Source of the DNA: Paramyrothecium sp. XJ0827
Taxonomy: Eukaryota; Ascomycota; Sordariomycetes; Hypocreales; Stachybotryaceae
Reading direction: 5' to 3'
Assembly (NCBI GenBank): GCA_020881915.1
Contig: JAJFPB010000010.1
Coordinates: 744,001 to 808,000 of the forward strand
DNA length: 64,000 bases
Of the stretch, positions 12,021-24,860 are shown in pieces. The stretch's first letter is position 1. Each line of letters opens with the position of its first letter. The notes beneath the pieces are model-generated. The model was not told the DNA's origin and searched no databases. It saw nothing but the letters and a program-made list of their open reading frames with translations. Both the position numbers and the translations under genes were made by a program.

Positions 12021-12505
12021 TTAGCGATTCCGAATAGTTTAATTAGGGAATTTGGATACAATCAGAATAGTAGAGGCATCAAGACATGATTTAAGTCTCC
12101 TGAATTATTGAATATTGAAGTTTAAGCCCATTGTTCATGGACTGGTTCTGATCCTCGTTGCTGCCAATTGACAAGAAGGCCTCCACTAAGGCAATTTCGA
12201 CTAGTATTCAGTGTCGAATTTGGTCAAGGCTTTTGGCGAAAGGAATTTGGGGTATGTTTTGGCAGACGCTTTCGAGATTTCTGATGGCATCTGACGGATA
12301 GGTTGCTAGCTAATGACACGATCTGTTTACAGGCCGCTTTAGGCATCTTAGGCTGAAGTGGTATGCTGACAAGAATAACTGGTTACTCGAAAGATTGATC
12401 CTAACGATGCAGTTTGAAGAAAAAAAGAAAATCCCTATTAACGCGGATTGCTTGAACAAGTCAAACAAATTAAGACTATCTGAAAATAAGAATTAAGTAG
12501 TAGGA
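12021..12505. other. Convergent intergenic region
   Basis: This 485-bp AT-rich spacer lies between the stop codons of the carboxypeptidase (+) and the aspartyl protease (-) and should contain both 3' ends. Nothing else was recognised. Confidence 0.55.
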
Positions 12506-13867
12506 TTAGAACCAGAATTCCCTGATGGCCATTCCTAGAACACAAAGATACAGAGAGGCTCGTGTATTCCACAGGCGAGTTGCACCAGACACCGGAGGTG
12601 TGATCGAGGGAGCGGGCGTGGGAGCCGGCAAGGGTGAAGGCGTAGGGTTTCGAGACTCAGCACGGGCAGCGAAGCGCATCTCTTCTTTGCCAAAATCGAA
12701 AACTGAAACGACATTCTTCATAAACGCATCGCCCAAGAAGCTGAGTTGAACCCCGAGCCCTTCTGCAGACTTGCCGATCGTACTGTAGCAGAGCCCACTT
12801 GCGTGGTCTTGGGCAATCAAGTCTTCAGGGTGGTGCCAGAATGTGTGGCCATCGATTGTAACGCCCAGCGCTGGGGCCCTTGCGTTGCAGTCGACTGTGT
12901 AGATCTCGGTGTTCTCGTTGAGTACAGCGGGTGGGTCGAATTGGCCGTTGATAGAATCGGCAATCTCGTTTGGGAAAAGATTCATAGGATTTCCAGAGTC
13001 CACAACTGCTTGGAACTTGGTTGCGTTCGTTGTAGGAGACGCTGAGGAACCCCACGAGACTCCTTCCACCGTCAAGGTCATCAGGCTGATTTCTGGTCCA
13101 CCCCTTTGATAGAATACACTCGGGATGCCTTCCGTGATCTCAATGGGAGCGACAGCCCAATCATCACTGTGTATGACGGGGGGAAGCTCTCCCAGGCCCA
13201 GCCATCCGCCCGGGCCCGTGGAAACGTTGCGTGGCAGGCGGTCAATTGCAATGCTGTACCACGGTTCCGTGAGACCTTTCTTGTACATACTGACAAAGAG
13301 TGGATCGTAGATGGCCCGGTTAGTGAGTAACGAGATGGTATCGTTTGAGTTTTCTGACCCGGGATGTGCCGATGTAAGTGTTGGGAATCCAAGACCAAGG
13401 ATGCCGCTATTGATGCCGTCACCTATGTCCGTTGTTCGGTCTACAAGGCCAATCGTTTGTCTGGGCACGGTAATGCCACCCAGAGTAACTTCCTCAAATG
13501 CAATTTTGCCTAAGGCTATCCCCGTGCCGTATTTGACACCAAAGGTCTGATTGGCGACATATTGTGTTGATGGTGGAACATCATAAGTCGGATTCCAGTT
13601 GCACACTTCTTGGGGAATTTCGAGGTTATTCTCGCCATCTACGCAGGTATAGCCAGTCTTGGCAACCCACGTGTCACTGCTCCCCGTGTCTACTAAAAGC
13701 CAGAAGGTTTCGCTCCCGATCTGGACTTCAACGTCAAACCAGAAACTGTTGAGAGTCGCGGTAATGGGTGAAGGGTTCTGCCGAGCATCTCGGCGGTGCA
13801 GAGGCGCGACGACGCCGGAGGCTACGCCGATCACCGACGCCAGGCCAATGATGGAGAAGGCACGCAT
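12506..13867 (-). CDS. Secreted pepsin-like aspartyl protease, probably GPI-anchored
   Basis: A single exon encodes 453 aa from the ATG at 13867; an in-frame ATG at 13954 would put 29 residues before an excellent signal peptide (residues 1-21), so it is not used. Catalytic Asp60 sits in LLVDTGSSDTWV; the second catalytic motif reads VVDSGNPMNLF (DSG rather than DTG). This is the A1 family fold. After the catalytic domain comes a Pro/Ser-rich linker (PTPSPLPAPTPAPS), then SGA/N residues and a hydrophobic end, the pattern of a GPI attachment signal as in yapsin/opsB proteases, although the tail ends in REFWF, which is less hydrophobic than usual. Expected location is cell surface. Convergent with the carboxypeptidase. 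Confidence 0.85.
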   Translation of the reverse strand: MRAFSIIGLASVIGVASGVVAPLHRRDARQNPSPITATLNSFWFDVEVQIGSETFWLLVDTGSSDTWVAKTGYTCVDGENNLEIPQEVCNWNPTYDVPPSTQYVANQTFGVKYGTGIALGKIAFEEVTLGGITVPRQTIGLVDRTTDIGDGINSGILGLGFPTLTSAHPGSENSNDTISLLTNRAIYDPLFVSMYKKGLTEPWYSIAIDRLPRNVSTGPGGWLGLGELPPVIHSDDWAVAPIEITEGIPSVFYQRGGPEISLMTLTVEGVSWGSSASPTTNATKFQAVVDSGNPMNLFPNEIADSINGQFDPPAVLNENTEIYTVDCNARAPALGVTIDGHTFWHHPEDLIAQDHASGLCYSTIGKSAEGLGVQLSFLGDAFMKNVVSVFDFGKEEMRFAARAESRNPTPSPLPAPTPAPSITPPVSGATRLWNTRASLYLCVLGMAIREFWF

Positions 13868-14859
13868 AACGGGTGACCTTGGAGTTTGTACAAAGAACTG
13901 GGGATTTAGGAGGAAAAATTGAATAGCATACTGAAGAGCAAATGAAACCAACATTGGAGCGTGGCCCTGACCTCAAATAAGGGATCGTCTTAGGCAGCCA
14001 ATTTAGCTTCATTGCATTCATCTCAGATCATTCTTCTCATTTTACGGCACAGTTGAGAAGGCTGTTCAGAAGATATAAGCTTCAGTGCTCTCCATTCGCT
14101 CGCTCGCCAAATGCAAAGTGCTGTGGAACCTCTTGGCTCGTTCATTCGCTACCTCGCCATTCCATAAGCTAGGTAGTACACACCAAGCAAGGGTGTCAGC
14201 CAGGCATGGTAGCAGCGCTGGTCTTGATTCGCTGTTTTGTGTAATCCACTGTGCCGCAATCCCCGCTCCTGACTTCGTGTTCGGTTCAGTTGCTGTTGCT
14301 GCGCCTCGAAGCCCCCATTTCCATGAGATGTTCTCAACCCGACAGCCCCCTTATGCGATCATGCGGATGAGGCTCTAGTGAGGGCTATTGTATGTCGCAC
14401 TTTGGCTCAGCACCATATTAGCTAACCCTTGATTATCTTGGCTCTCAGTCTTCGTTGATTAGCAAGTTGGCTCCGTAATGCTCTCTCAAATGTGCTTTTG
14501 CCCGATCAAATGAACACCTTCTATTCTTGTTCTTCCAGCTCAGAAATGATATTCATATTTCCAGACTGCACAGCGTGCCTCCTTGACTAAATCGTGGTTT
14601 CATGGTGTACCCGCTCCAATGAAGTGTGCACGTTTAGTTGTCCAGGATACCCAGCCAACGCATGATTGCACTGGCCTTTGCCTCTCACACGCATTGGACT
14701 CTCGTTTCGTGAGGAAGATCTTCCAAGCTTACCGCGCAGAACAGACCGCATTTTACGAGAATGAACAAAACGGCCCATTATGCAAGACTATGGTTCATTA
14801 TGCAAGACTGTGGCCCGTTATGTAAGACTGTGGGCACTACATTAAATGCTCTCATCCTC
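13868..14859. other. Intergenic region with a 20-bp triple repeat
   Basis: About 1 kb upstream of the aspartyl protease and downstream of the Old Yellow Enzyme. Short frames have no similarity I recognise. A 20-bp tandem repeat lies at 14774-14833, close to the 3' end of the Old Yellow Enzyme gene. Confidence 0.5.
14774..14833. repeat. 20-bp tandem repeat, three copies
   Basis: Three consecutive 20-bp units (14774-14793, 14794-14813, 14814-14833) share the core TTATGCAAGACT-TGG with one to three differences each. The array lies 27 bp beyond the stop codon of the Old Yellow Enzyme, probably in its 3' untranslated region. It may be a young minisatellite. Confidence 0.85.
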
Positions 14860-16305
14860 TCAGGGAATGAAAAGATTAACGTGATCCCTCTTCTTGTCCC
14901 CACCCCTTCCTCCAAAGCCCCAGCCGATCTGGTTTGCCAGTTGAATGTCGACACCCAGATCATCCGCCCATGCCCAGACCAAACCCGGATTCTTCTGAAA
15001 CATACGTCCTGCCGCAATCAGGTCCAGCGGAGTGTCATCCTCAGACTGACCGCCAGCAATGATCTGCTCCGCAACGGTACCGGACTTGATAGCGCCCACC
15101 GAGCTGACTAGCAGCGAGTCACCTACAGCTTTCTTGATGTGCTTGGCAAAAGGTGCCTGATAGCCTGCGCCGCCTTTCACCTTCTGCTGCGGGTGGTTGC
15201 CACCGCTGGAGACGTCCAAAACGTCAACGCCCCGCTGGGCGAAAAGCTTCGCGAGCTTGGTGCTGTCCTCTACCGTCCAGCTCTCGGGAAAGGCGGGGTT
15301 CTCCTCAAGCCAATCCGTCGCACTGATACGCACAAAGAGCGGCGTTTTCTCCGGCAGAGTGGCTCTGACCTCGTCCACCAGCTCGATCGCCAGCCTGGTA
15401 CGGTTCTCGAAGCTCCCGCCATACTTGTCGGTTCGCTTGTTAACTGCTGGCGATAGGAAAGATGAGACAAGGTAACCGTGGGCGAAGTGTAATTCGATAA
15501 CATCGAAACCTGCTTCGAGCGCCCTTCGCGCGCCCGTAACAAAATCCCTCTTCAACTGCTCAATCTCTTTGAGAGACATGCTGCGGGGCCTAGGGTAATG
15601 CTCCTGGAATGGCTCATCACTCGGTCCAACCACGTCATCGGGCCAGCCATTGGAGTCCTTCTCGGCAGTAGCTCCGGACGAAAGCCATGGAGCTACAGTG
15701 GACGCCTTGCGTCCAGCGTGGCCAATCTGGATGCCGATGAGGGCGCTTTGGCTGTGGGCAAATTGCACATGCTTGCGCAGGGTATCGATATGGGCGTCAA
15801 GGTAAATGCCGGAGTCTTCAGGCGTGATACGGCCATTTGCTTGGACTGCCGTGGCTTCAATCATCAACAACCCAGGCTATGAAATCGTCATCAATTGCCT
15901 CACATGGCCATAGAGCTGGCGATCGGCTGGAAATTGCATTCATGACTGTCATGTACTTACCCCCCGTTGAGCCATACCGCCGTAATGAGTGATGTGCCAT
16001 GGCGTGTGGAAACCCTCATGAGCGCTGTACTGGCACATGGGACTCACCCAGATGCGGTTGGGCATGACGATGCCGCGGATTCGCAAGGGCTCGAAAAGCT
16101 TCGGTAGCTGTGATCCATCTTCGGGGAGGTAAGCCGTGCCAGGCGGGGGACGTTGGGCCGGGGTGTAGAAGGGCACGCCCTCTGCTGGGACGTTGCATAT
16201 TGGCTTCTTGCATTTTTCTGCTTTGTCCAGTGCAGGAGTCTCCGGTCGCGACACGGAGATTCCGTGGTGGGGATGACATATACGCTTGGTGACATAGGCC
16301 GCCAT
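14860..16305 (-). CDS. Old Yellow Enzyme, YqjM-like NADPH:flavin oxidoreductase
   Basis: Exons 15961-16305 and 14860-15876 encode 453 aa; the 84-bp intron is phase 0 (GTAAGT, CATAG). After an N-terminal extension of about 65 aa the FMN-binding TIM barrel begins at LFEPLRIRG. NRIWVSPMCQYSA carries the Cys that tunes FMN in the class III (YqjM-type) enzymes, and IELHFAHGYLVSSFLSP has the His pair for substrate binding; NKRTDKYGGSFENR and the late GR motif bind FMN. The reaction is NADPH-dependent reduction of activated alkenes. There is no signal peptide; cytosolic location is expected. A TATATATA lies 97 bp upstream. Substrate is unknown. Confidence 0.9.
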
Positions 16306-17784
16306 GATAACAGGACTGTGAGCTTATAGATGTGTCGGGTGGCTGAAGGGTCCAGTTTGTCCAAGATGCCCAGATTGAAGTAGGTTAGGAAGCCGGTGGA
16401 CTTATATATAGCGCCCAAGAGTGGTCGAATTGATGTGGGCACATCACGCCGGCAGATCTCCCCAGCAAATAATATGCTTATAGCTGCTTACAAGATTCTG
16501 ACAAGTAGCCTTGCATCATGCGTTTCATCAATCAATCATGCCTGGACGACGGCGGCCACAACTGCCGATCGCTGACATGGCGCATTTACTTTACAATCAA
16601 GCTTTGGTCCGTCCGTATTGGAATGACAGCCACGAATGAGCTGTACACGTTTAGCCCGAACTTGTCCATGCTCGGATGAATGGCGCCACGTAGACAAATT
16701 TTATGGTACGCAATTTGATAAGTTACAACGTTAAGCTTTGTGCTTGCACACAGGGTTTATCAAACGGGAGGACGAAGTAAGCACTGCTCCTCCTACTGGT
16801 CTTCGTCGGCAGTCTCCACAACAATGCATCTGGGGTTACAACTTTGTTTATCATGGCGACGTCATTGAAGAATTAGTCGAGTCGTAGCCAATGCGGCCCG
16901 CAGGTCTGTCCCTGTTTTAAAGGCCCTTCGCCTTGGTGATGGATGCTACCATATAGTGGTGACGCTTACTCTGGACCTTGTGGTGAGCCTCGATTGGAGC
17001 TACTTCATTCCGGCTATGCCGGCACTTCCATCATTACTACGAGATTTCTGCAAATCAATGGAGGAAACTGAAAGCTCTATTATTGGCCATTTTCGAGGCG
17101 GAAAGAAAGCCGTTTTGGGATAGCGAATCATCCACGACATCTCAGAGTGGGCTGCCAAGTACCTTGGCGTGCTACCAGAGCGTTTAGAACTCAAAAGTGC
17201 TACCCCTGCACTTAGGGCCTAGATGAAAATGACGGTGAAGTTGACGATGCCGAGGGACGAGTATCGCGAGCCCATCCCACGATGTTGAGGTGGCCTTCGA
17301 GGGAACGCCAGTTCTGATTGTCGACAGAGCATGGCCACCTGAGATGGTAGCGGATCATCTCGTTTGTTTCTGGTGGCAGCTTTGCGGTGTGATTTCCAGA
17401 GATCGTGTCTTCCACAAATAAACTGTTGCATGTGAGTAGTAGTGCCGTTGACTTTGCTCCCCTTCCCTTTCCGCTTCAGTGGTTACGACTGAGGAACCCG
17501 ACAGCAAAGCAAGTATCCATCGTTCATGGCTGAGTTCTAGGCACTAAATGGATATGCTAAGGCCATTTTGAAGGGGTGAGGTGCTTCGCGCACGGTGGAA
17601 CAATTGCACAAGTTAGCAGGATTGAGACAAATCCTTTCACAGTAGTCAACAGTTCATAGATCATTGCCTTCAGTGTATAGATTCCGATAACAAACAATAT
17701 TGTTCTGATAGTCGCAGAAATCAAGCAAAAACTTATGTACGTCTATGATAAAACATCCCTCATATGGCCCTGAACCAGTTCAAA
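16306..17784. other. Intergenic region, nothing recognised
   Basis: About 1.5 kb between the YqjM-like gene and the RTA1 gene, both minus strand. It contains the YqjM-like promoter at its left end and the RTA1 3' end at its right. No coding sequence, repeat or RNA gene could be supported. Confidence 0.5.
16402..16410 (-). promoter_or_regulatory. TATA box of the YqjM-like gene
   Basis: A TATATATAA element on the minus strand lies 97-105 bp upstream of the ATG at 16305, with no other gene nearby that it could serve on that strand. Confidence 0.5.
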
Positions 17785-18866
17785 TTACGCCAAGTCGCCT
17801 TCGCTACTGCTCTTGAGTGCCACCATTTCATGGCTTTGCCTCTTGGGCTTCAAGAACTTGATACCTCCGATGCCACCACCAGACATCATAACTGGTTTCA
17901 TGCAAATCGCCGGGTGGAGGATGTTGAGCGTGACGACTGCAATCACGATAAGAACGCCCTCGAAGCCAATAAACAGATCTTGGCGACCCATTAGAGGGCC
18001 ACTCCATCCCTCCGAGAGCTCGGCGACTCGGAAACAACTGCGAACGAGGATGCAAGTACTGGCCAATGCGAGCCCGCCGAGGAAACCTTTGAAGAGAGGT
18101 GTGCGTCGCATTGCGGAGAGCTCTGGGCTTTGGTCCATGGCGCTCGCTCCGACGGTTCGGTATCGCCTCCATGTGCGCAGCGCAAAGTCGCCCGCGGCAA
18201 GTATAAAAGCAAATCCTGTGACAACCTGGAATGCTAGACCTGCGATCATAATGTCGGTACCGAGCTTGGGATCGTCGGAGCTGGATGCTAAAGCACCGCC
18301 GAGTGCTTGAAGCACCAAAGAAATCAGATCGCAGGGAATGAACTAGATCATAGCAGTCAGTAGAGTCCTAGATCATAGCGGATTGCTTTCAGTTGTGGTG
18401 GAGGAATGAGGTTTCTCACAATTCTGGTATAGTATTCTGGGGCAATTCTCGAATTCTCGGGGCCAAAAGCTGTCACAATGCGGCGTAGACACAGGTAAAC
18501 ACCTGCAGCCATGAATGCAGGGCCGAACGTCAAGCAGCAAATCTGAATGTAGAAACCGTTTGGATCCCATTTGTTGAGATGACCCATTATCCTGCCGCCA
18601 TAGCCAAGAACTTCGCTGATGCAACCGAGGCAAAGGGCAACTGTAAAGCCCGTTCCGGTGCGTGTGGTTATTCGAGTGACGATGAAGCCGATGAGAGAGA
18701 GACCGAAAATCGCGAGGAAGGCCGCATTGGCAGCCAGGCTGATTTCGTATTCATAAAGACCTGGAACGCGCTCGCATAGAGGTGACTTGGGGTTCTCAAA
18801 GCAATAACGTTGAGGTCCTCCGGTCTGTAGCCACGTAGAGTTACCGAAGTCTGGTTGGATGCCCAT
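17785..18866 (-). CDS. RTA1-like seven-helix membrane protein
   Basis: Exons 18420-18866 and 17785-18342 encode 334 aa; the 77-bp intron is phase 0 (GTGAGA donor, ATCTAG acceptor). An extracellular N terminus of about 38 aa has two Cys and an N-glycosylation site, followed by roughly seven hydrophobic segments. Typical RTA1 features are seen: EVLGYGGRIMGH, YIQICCLTFGPAFMAAGVYL, the FIPCDLISLVLQALGG block created by the splice, and RSCFRVAELSEGWSGPL with the conserved Arg-Glu pair. Family members (RTA1, RTM1, RSB1) are linked to resistance to lipids and toxic compounds and to lipid movement across the plasma membrane; the activity of this copy is not known. The C-terminal tail is short, basic and Ser-rich. 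Confidence 0.9.
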
Positions 18867-20384
18867 TCTGTCAAGAGAGTGTGAGGGATAGTTGAGATCA
18901 ATTTAGTGGGAAATCTTTTAGGAATATTGGAATAATGAGAAGTAACGAAAATGCATCACTATCGCTTCGATCTGGCTTGTTTTATATGTAAGAACCTATT
19001 CGACTCGGATGGTCCTCACATACAATCTCGACATCGCACAGCCCACTGTCATCGCAATGTGGGTCAGCAGAGTCCGAGCCAACCTACCACAGGCATGCGA
19101 TCTGCCAAGGGCTTCGAGAGATTCTCGGGTGAAACCCATGCTTGTAATCTCCCGCCCAGCCCTGTGCAAAGCCCAGCTATTTTTACATGGCCTCAGGACT
19201 GAAGGGCCGCGCAATGCCAGAGCCGCAGCCGTTTCAGTACGCAGCTCGTACCACGCGACGGCTTGCGGCCATGAAATCCTCTGATGTTCAGCTCCACTAA
19301 AGCTGTGCAACGGCAAGACAAAATTACCAAAATTAAGGTAGGGTCCACCGTACCAAATGTCTTGAAAATGCTTCATGTGCCAAGCGACTTAACAACGTCT
19401 CTCCCAGGCTGCACCAGAGAGCTACGGCATTCTTTCCCGTTTGCCGACAGTGAGATGGACCGGAATGGCTAAGACGGGGTTGGGGCTTAGCATTGAGAAG
19501 GAATACCAGGGGTTGATGACAATCTACAGATGCCCTGGCTCGTGCGGCGCCTCAACCAATGTCCGATGTAGGGCTGTCAGCACTATTTGTTATGTGGGGT
19601 GAGTCCGAGGCACGGTTCCAAGCTGACGCTACTTTGCACAAAACAAGTCCGAGAATCCAGCAAAGAGTTTAACTGCCGACACTGATTTACCCGATCCGAG
19701 GCAGACATCTCCTCAAGATGCGTCTTCATGCGAAGTCCGATGTGTTGTCGGCTATCTTACATCTCTTGTTCACAAGCACTCGCAAGCAACAAGCGGCGAC
19801 AGTACGCCCTTGGTACGTACCTTTCCGCACATAAGTCGAAAGGGACATCTTTATGAACGACGTGTCACAGTCTATCAACTCTGTCTCGCCGGTGAATGAC
19901 GAAAAGAAAGACATGCGGGAAGGGAAAAGAAAGAAAGTCAAAAACTATGTTTTTCGCATTGTGACACGTGCCGTTAACGAATAGTGTCCTCTACGTTGAG
20001 TTTTGAGCCATAAGCTGTGAATCAGCCTCCTAAATTTGGGGCTGCCTAGAAGTATTACCCAGTGGCATGATACCCCGAGCGTCAGGTTTTGCAGGAGTCG
20101 AGGAGCCTTCTAGCACTCGAGCACGAGCTGCGCCCCATCACCTATTGAAAAGCTGAGTCTTGTCAAAACTTTTCAATGGTCGGCTGTAAAATCGCTCTCG
20201 AATTTTCAGGATCAAGTCGTCAGGCACGACGGCATCCCGTTCTTTGCGTTCTGGTCGCCACACAGTCCCTTCGTGCAGTTCACAGCCGCGAGTCGTATCC
20301 ATAATGACCCAGATATGCATCCAATCGCCAAAGAAGAAATTCTTAAGCCGTCTCAATACCATCTTCCCTTGATAGCGTGTTTCG
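18867..20384. other. Intergenic region
   Basis: About 1.5 kb upstream of the RTA1 gene and downstream of the DUF4385 gene. A TATATAA-like site at 18980-18987 is possible for RTA1. A minus-strand frame (20138-20602) that continues beyond the DUF4385 stop in another register looks moderately protein-like, so a missed exon cannot be excluded. Nothing else was recognised. Confidence 0.4.
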
Positions 20385-20879
20385 CTAGGTCGTGTTCCGA
20401 TGCGACTTGTCCCACTCTTTCTGTTCCGCCAGAAATTCTTCTTTCTTGCGCTTGTAACCTTCATGGCCTTTGCACTTTTCCCAGTATTCCCTGAACACCT
20501 GGCTTGCTTCTTCTTTCTCATTCTTGTCTGGGTGCGCGCTGCTCTTTGGAAGCTCCTCTTTTGTCCCCTTCTTGTATTTCTTTCCCCCTGCGTGATTGGC
20601 ATATCGCTTCGCCCTCGTCATGCCCATCTGAATAAATTTGCGCGTCATGTCCATACCCACGAAGTCGCCTTGGTCATCGAATTCTTCAAATTTCGTCCAT
20701 AGACTCGATGCACTTGTCTTTGCGATAGGTACAGTGCGAAATCTCCAGAGCGGTAGGAGGGCCGACTTGTACGGCTCAAACGTAAGCACCCCTTGTTCGC
20801 CACGGCCAATTCTGTAGGCCATGCGTTGTGCCTTGGACATATCTTTGGCCAGCTCAATGGGCCGAGACTGTCGGGCCAT
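20385..20879 (-). CDS. DUF4385 family protein
   Basis: A single exon encodes 164 aa. The sequence YRIGRGEQGVLTFEPYKSALLPLWRFRT, then FVGMDMTRKFIQMGMTRAKRYANHAGGKKY and a Trp-containing end, matches the DUF4385 family, which I know mainly from bacteria with a length near 150 aa. The near-full family length without an intron fits a complete gene. No signal peptide or membrane segment. The C-terminal part is Lys/Glu-rich and probably helical. Function of the family is unknown. Lack of introns and a family best known from bacteria raise, but do not prove, an origin by transfer. Confidence 0.8.
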   Translation of the reverse strand: MARQSRPIELAKDMSKAQRMAYRIGRGEQGVLTFEPYKSALLPLWRFRTVPIAKTSASSLWTKFEEFDDQGDFVGMDMTRKFIQMGMTRAKRYANHAGGKKYKKGTKEELPKSSAHPDKNEKEEASQVFREYWEKCKGHEGYKRKKEEFLAEQKEWDKSHRNTT

Positions 20880-21719
20880 GATTCAAAGTAGTGAAATTGT
20901 ATGCAAGGTCAAGAAGAAACCAGAGGGACCTCTGACTGAACGATCGTTAGAAGCCATAGCAAGACAGTGATGTCATAGACAGCTCGACCCTAGTTTGCGA
21001 GGAAACGTAATTACGACAAGCAGCACTTGGGTTCATTAGTGTCTCCATGACCACCGCTACATGGTAATTTATCAAGCAAGTCTTTAACGATTGAATTAAA
21101 AGATGAAGTTTTCGGCTCGTTGCCGCTCATAACATCCCGCTTCATGCATGACCTGCTCCGCCAGTGGTGAGCAATACCCTACACCTCCACCCTACCCTCA
21201 GTCATCTTTTACAAGTCTTCAATGCGACTCTTAGTTACGGTGGCCTATTCTCCTTTACCTTGGGAGAACTTATTAGATATAGGTAAGAAGACACATTTGC
21301 TTTATGCTTCTAGTGACGAATTTACCCTTGTCTCTCTTGCCATACGTGAAATGAGTAATATTCCCATTTAAAATGATAACCTACCTTTCTCGTTCGAAAA
21401 TAGGATAACGCAGTTACTTAATAATAAAGCATAACAGCGTCAGCTGACAGTGTCTAGTTTGAAATCTTAATAGGTCACTACAGTCAAAGCTTCTCACGTA
21501 TGAGTATTGAGAGCACAAGACATGAACAAAACTGTGCGCGGAAAAAATAGGCGACATTCAAAAAGTTAGGAGCACGGTAAGGTGGAAGGTTAATCATTCA
21601 GCACTGCAAAAGTCCACAGCATCTGCATTTTCCTTTATCTACCTGACACTTGAAGAAACCACAGGCTGCCTTGCATCTCATTTCAGACTTGTTCAGTCAA
21701 ACGTTCAAGTCCGTGACGC
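20880..21719. other. Intergenic region
   Basis: This 840-bp AT-rich spacer holds the promoter of the DUF4385 gene and the 3' end of the subtilase gene. No coding signal or repeat was recognised. Confidence 0.5.
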
Positions 21720-23173
<1,454 letters not shown>

Positions 23174-24860
23174 TTTGATGGACAGGACGAGTAGAGCACA
23201 CAGAGGCAACCAGAGATGATGATCGCAAGGCTGATGAGGCCAAATCGAAAGTCCAGGGGAGCACAGCCGTTCTTATGGACTTTTCCACCCAGGTGTATGG
23301 TGCTCCATCTCCAGATCGGGCCTCATAGCTCGTGATAGTTGTTGTCGTTGCGTGATGACTTTTCCAAACTAAACTACGCCTTGGCCCGAAATTCGCCAGC
23401 TTCCTGAATCGTAAAAGACCGCTTTCGCTGGGCTAGGGAGGCAGGGCATATTCACCTTCTGAAAAAGGGCGTTGATGGCCGTGTGTGTGGAGAATCGACA
23501 TACTCCCTCTGCTGTATACGCGTTCAAAATGCCTATTCCAACACCCGCACAAGTCCCGGTCGCGGCGGGATGGCAATTGGATTCTCCGTTATGTCTTACT
23601 CTTTGTCTCTGTAACTGCTGAAGTCCCCGTCTCAGTAGTTGGCAACGCTGTTGATTACTTTAAAAAGAACCCTCTTCAAAACATGAATACTGTCCGAACA
23701 TTGCGATGCCCGAGTAATAAGGTCCAGAACGAAAACGGCAACGCCAAATTGCTGAAGCTGAAGCTCTTTCTTAGTAAAGACCGGCCTCTCCTAGACTAAT
23801 GAGATATGGCGATCCTGATATCGGAGGAGTCTAGCCCACTTCAAGGCTCGGGCTGTCTTGGCAAGTTTTAGGAGCCTCTCCTCCTTCTTCTTTGGACATA
23901 TAACAACGGGGCTAAAGCGCCGGTCATTCTGAGCACATAGGCCCCAGAGATGAGGTTTGAGTACCCTGATATCTTATTCAGCGGGGTGTGCATTCATCCA
24001 GTCCCAAGACAGCAAGGCGCGGTGATGGCAGTTCGCGTGATTGCCGAAATGTATGGACCGAGTGGATGCCCTTAGCCGCGATCGGACTCATCCTTTGAAC
24101 GGATGAAGGTCACGCTGGGCCATTAGTCTGGACTAATACCCCATGCTAGTTATCGTCGTTGACCTCTCAAGCAAAGTGCCTCTGGAGCAAACAACTGTGC
24201 AGTCGACTCTCGCCTCGCTCCAACTCCTCACCCACGGGCGATCGGAAAAGGACCCCAGATTTCCGTTGCCGCCGGGAGGATGAATAATTTTCACCATGCC
24301 CATGCCCAAGCGCCTGGGCAAAGTGGAGCCGCGTCTGTTCCCCCTGACATCAACTTGTCCATATCAGGAATGCGGTAGTGCGTGCACTGAGGCAGGTGAT
24401 TCCAGAATCCAATGGCGACATGGCATTGTTCGTTTTGTTTGGATGCAGTTGCTTGCTTCTGGCCCAAGCTGAAGGGCTGCATATTTGCAGGCAACATATT
24501 CCCTGGCATGGCCACGCTCAGTGCGACGTTGGGTTGCATTCCCATCGGAAAATGTCCGTGTGCGCTGCTGCCATGCGTACATATGCACCCCTGACGTCGG
24601 CTACCGCCGATGGCAAGGATAACACTGATTAACGTCATATACGCCAGGGATTCCTGAATATCATACAGGTGTTACGATGTGTCGACTCCACAATCACGCC
24701 ACCATCAAGAACTTGTCAGGCTTCACCATGAGAGAAGCAACGCACGCCTGCAGCTTGTTAACCCGTTTCGTATCGCAGACCTTATTCTATCTATCGATGA
24801 GAATATCTAATATATGCTGCTGAATACCTCATACATGCTGCTCTATGTCGCCAGAAGTCA
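23174..24860. other. Intergenic region, nothing recognised
   Basis: About 1.7 kb containing the subtilase promoter and the 3' end of the kinase-vWA gene. Several short frames exist but none has paired splice signals or family resemblance. Confidence 0.5.

Noticed and set aside
20138..20602. Minus-strand frame overlapping and passing beyond the DUF4385 gene
   Set aside because: Its first half is the DUF4385 sequence in another register. The downstream part looks somewhat protein-like, but no splice join to DUF4385 was convincing.
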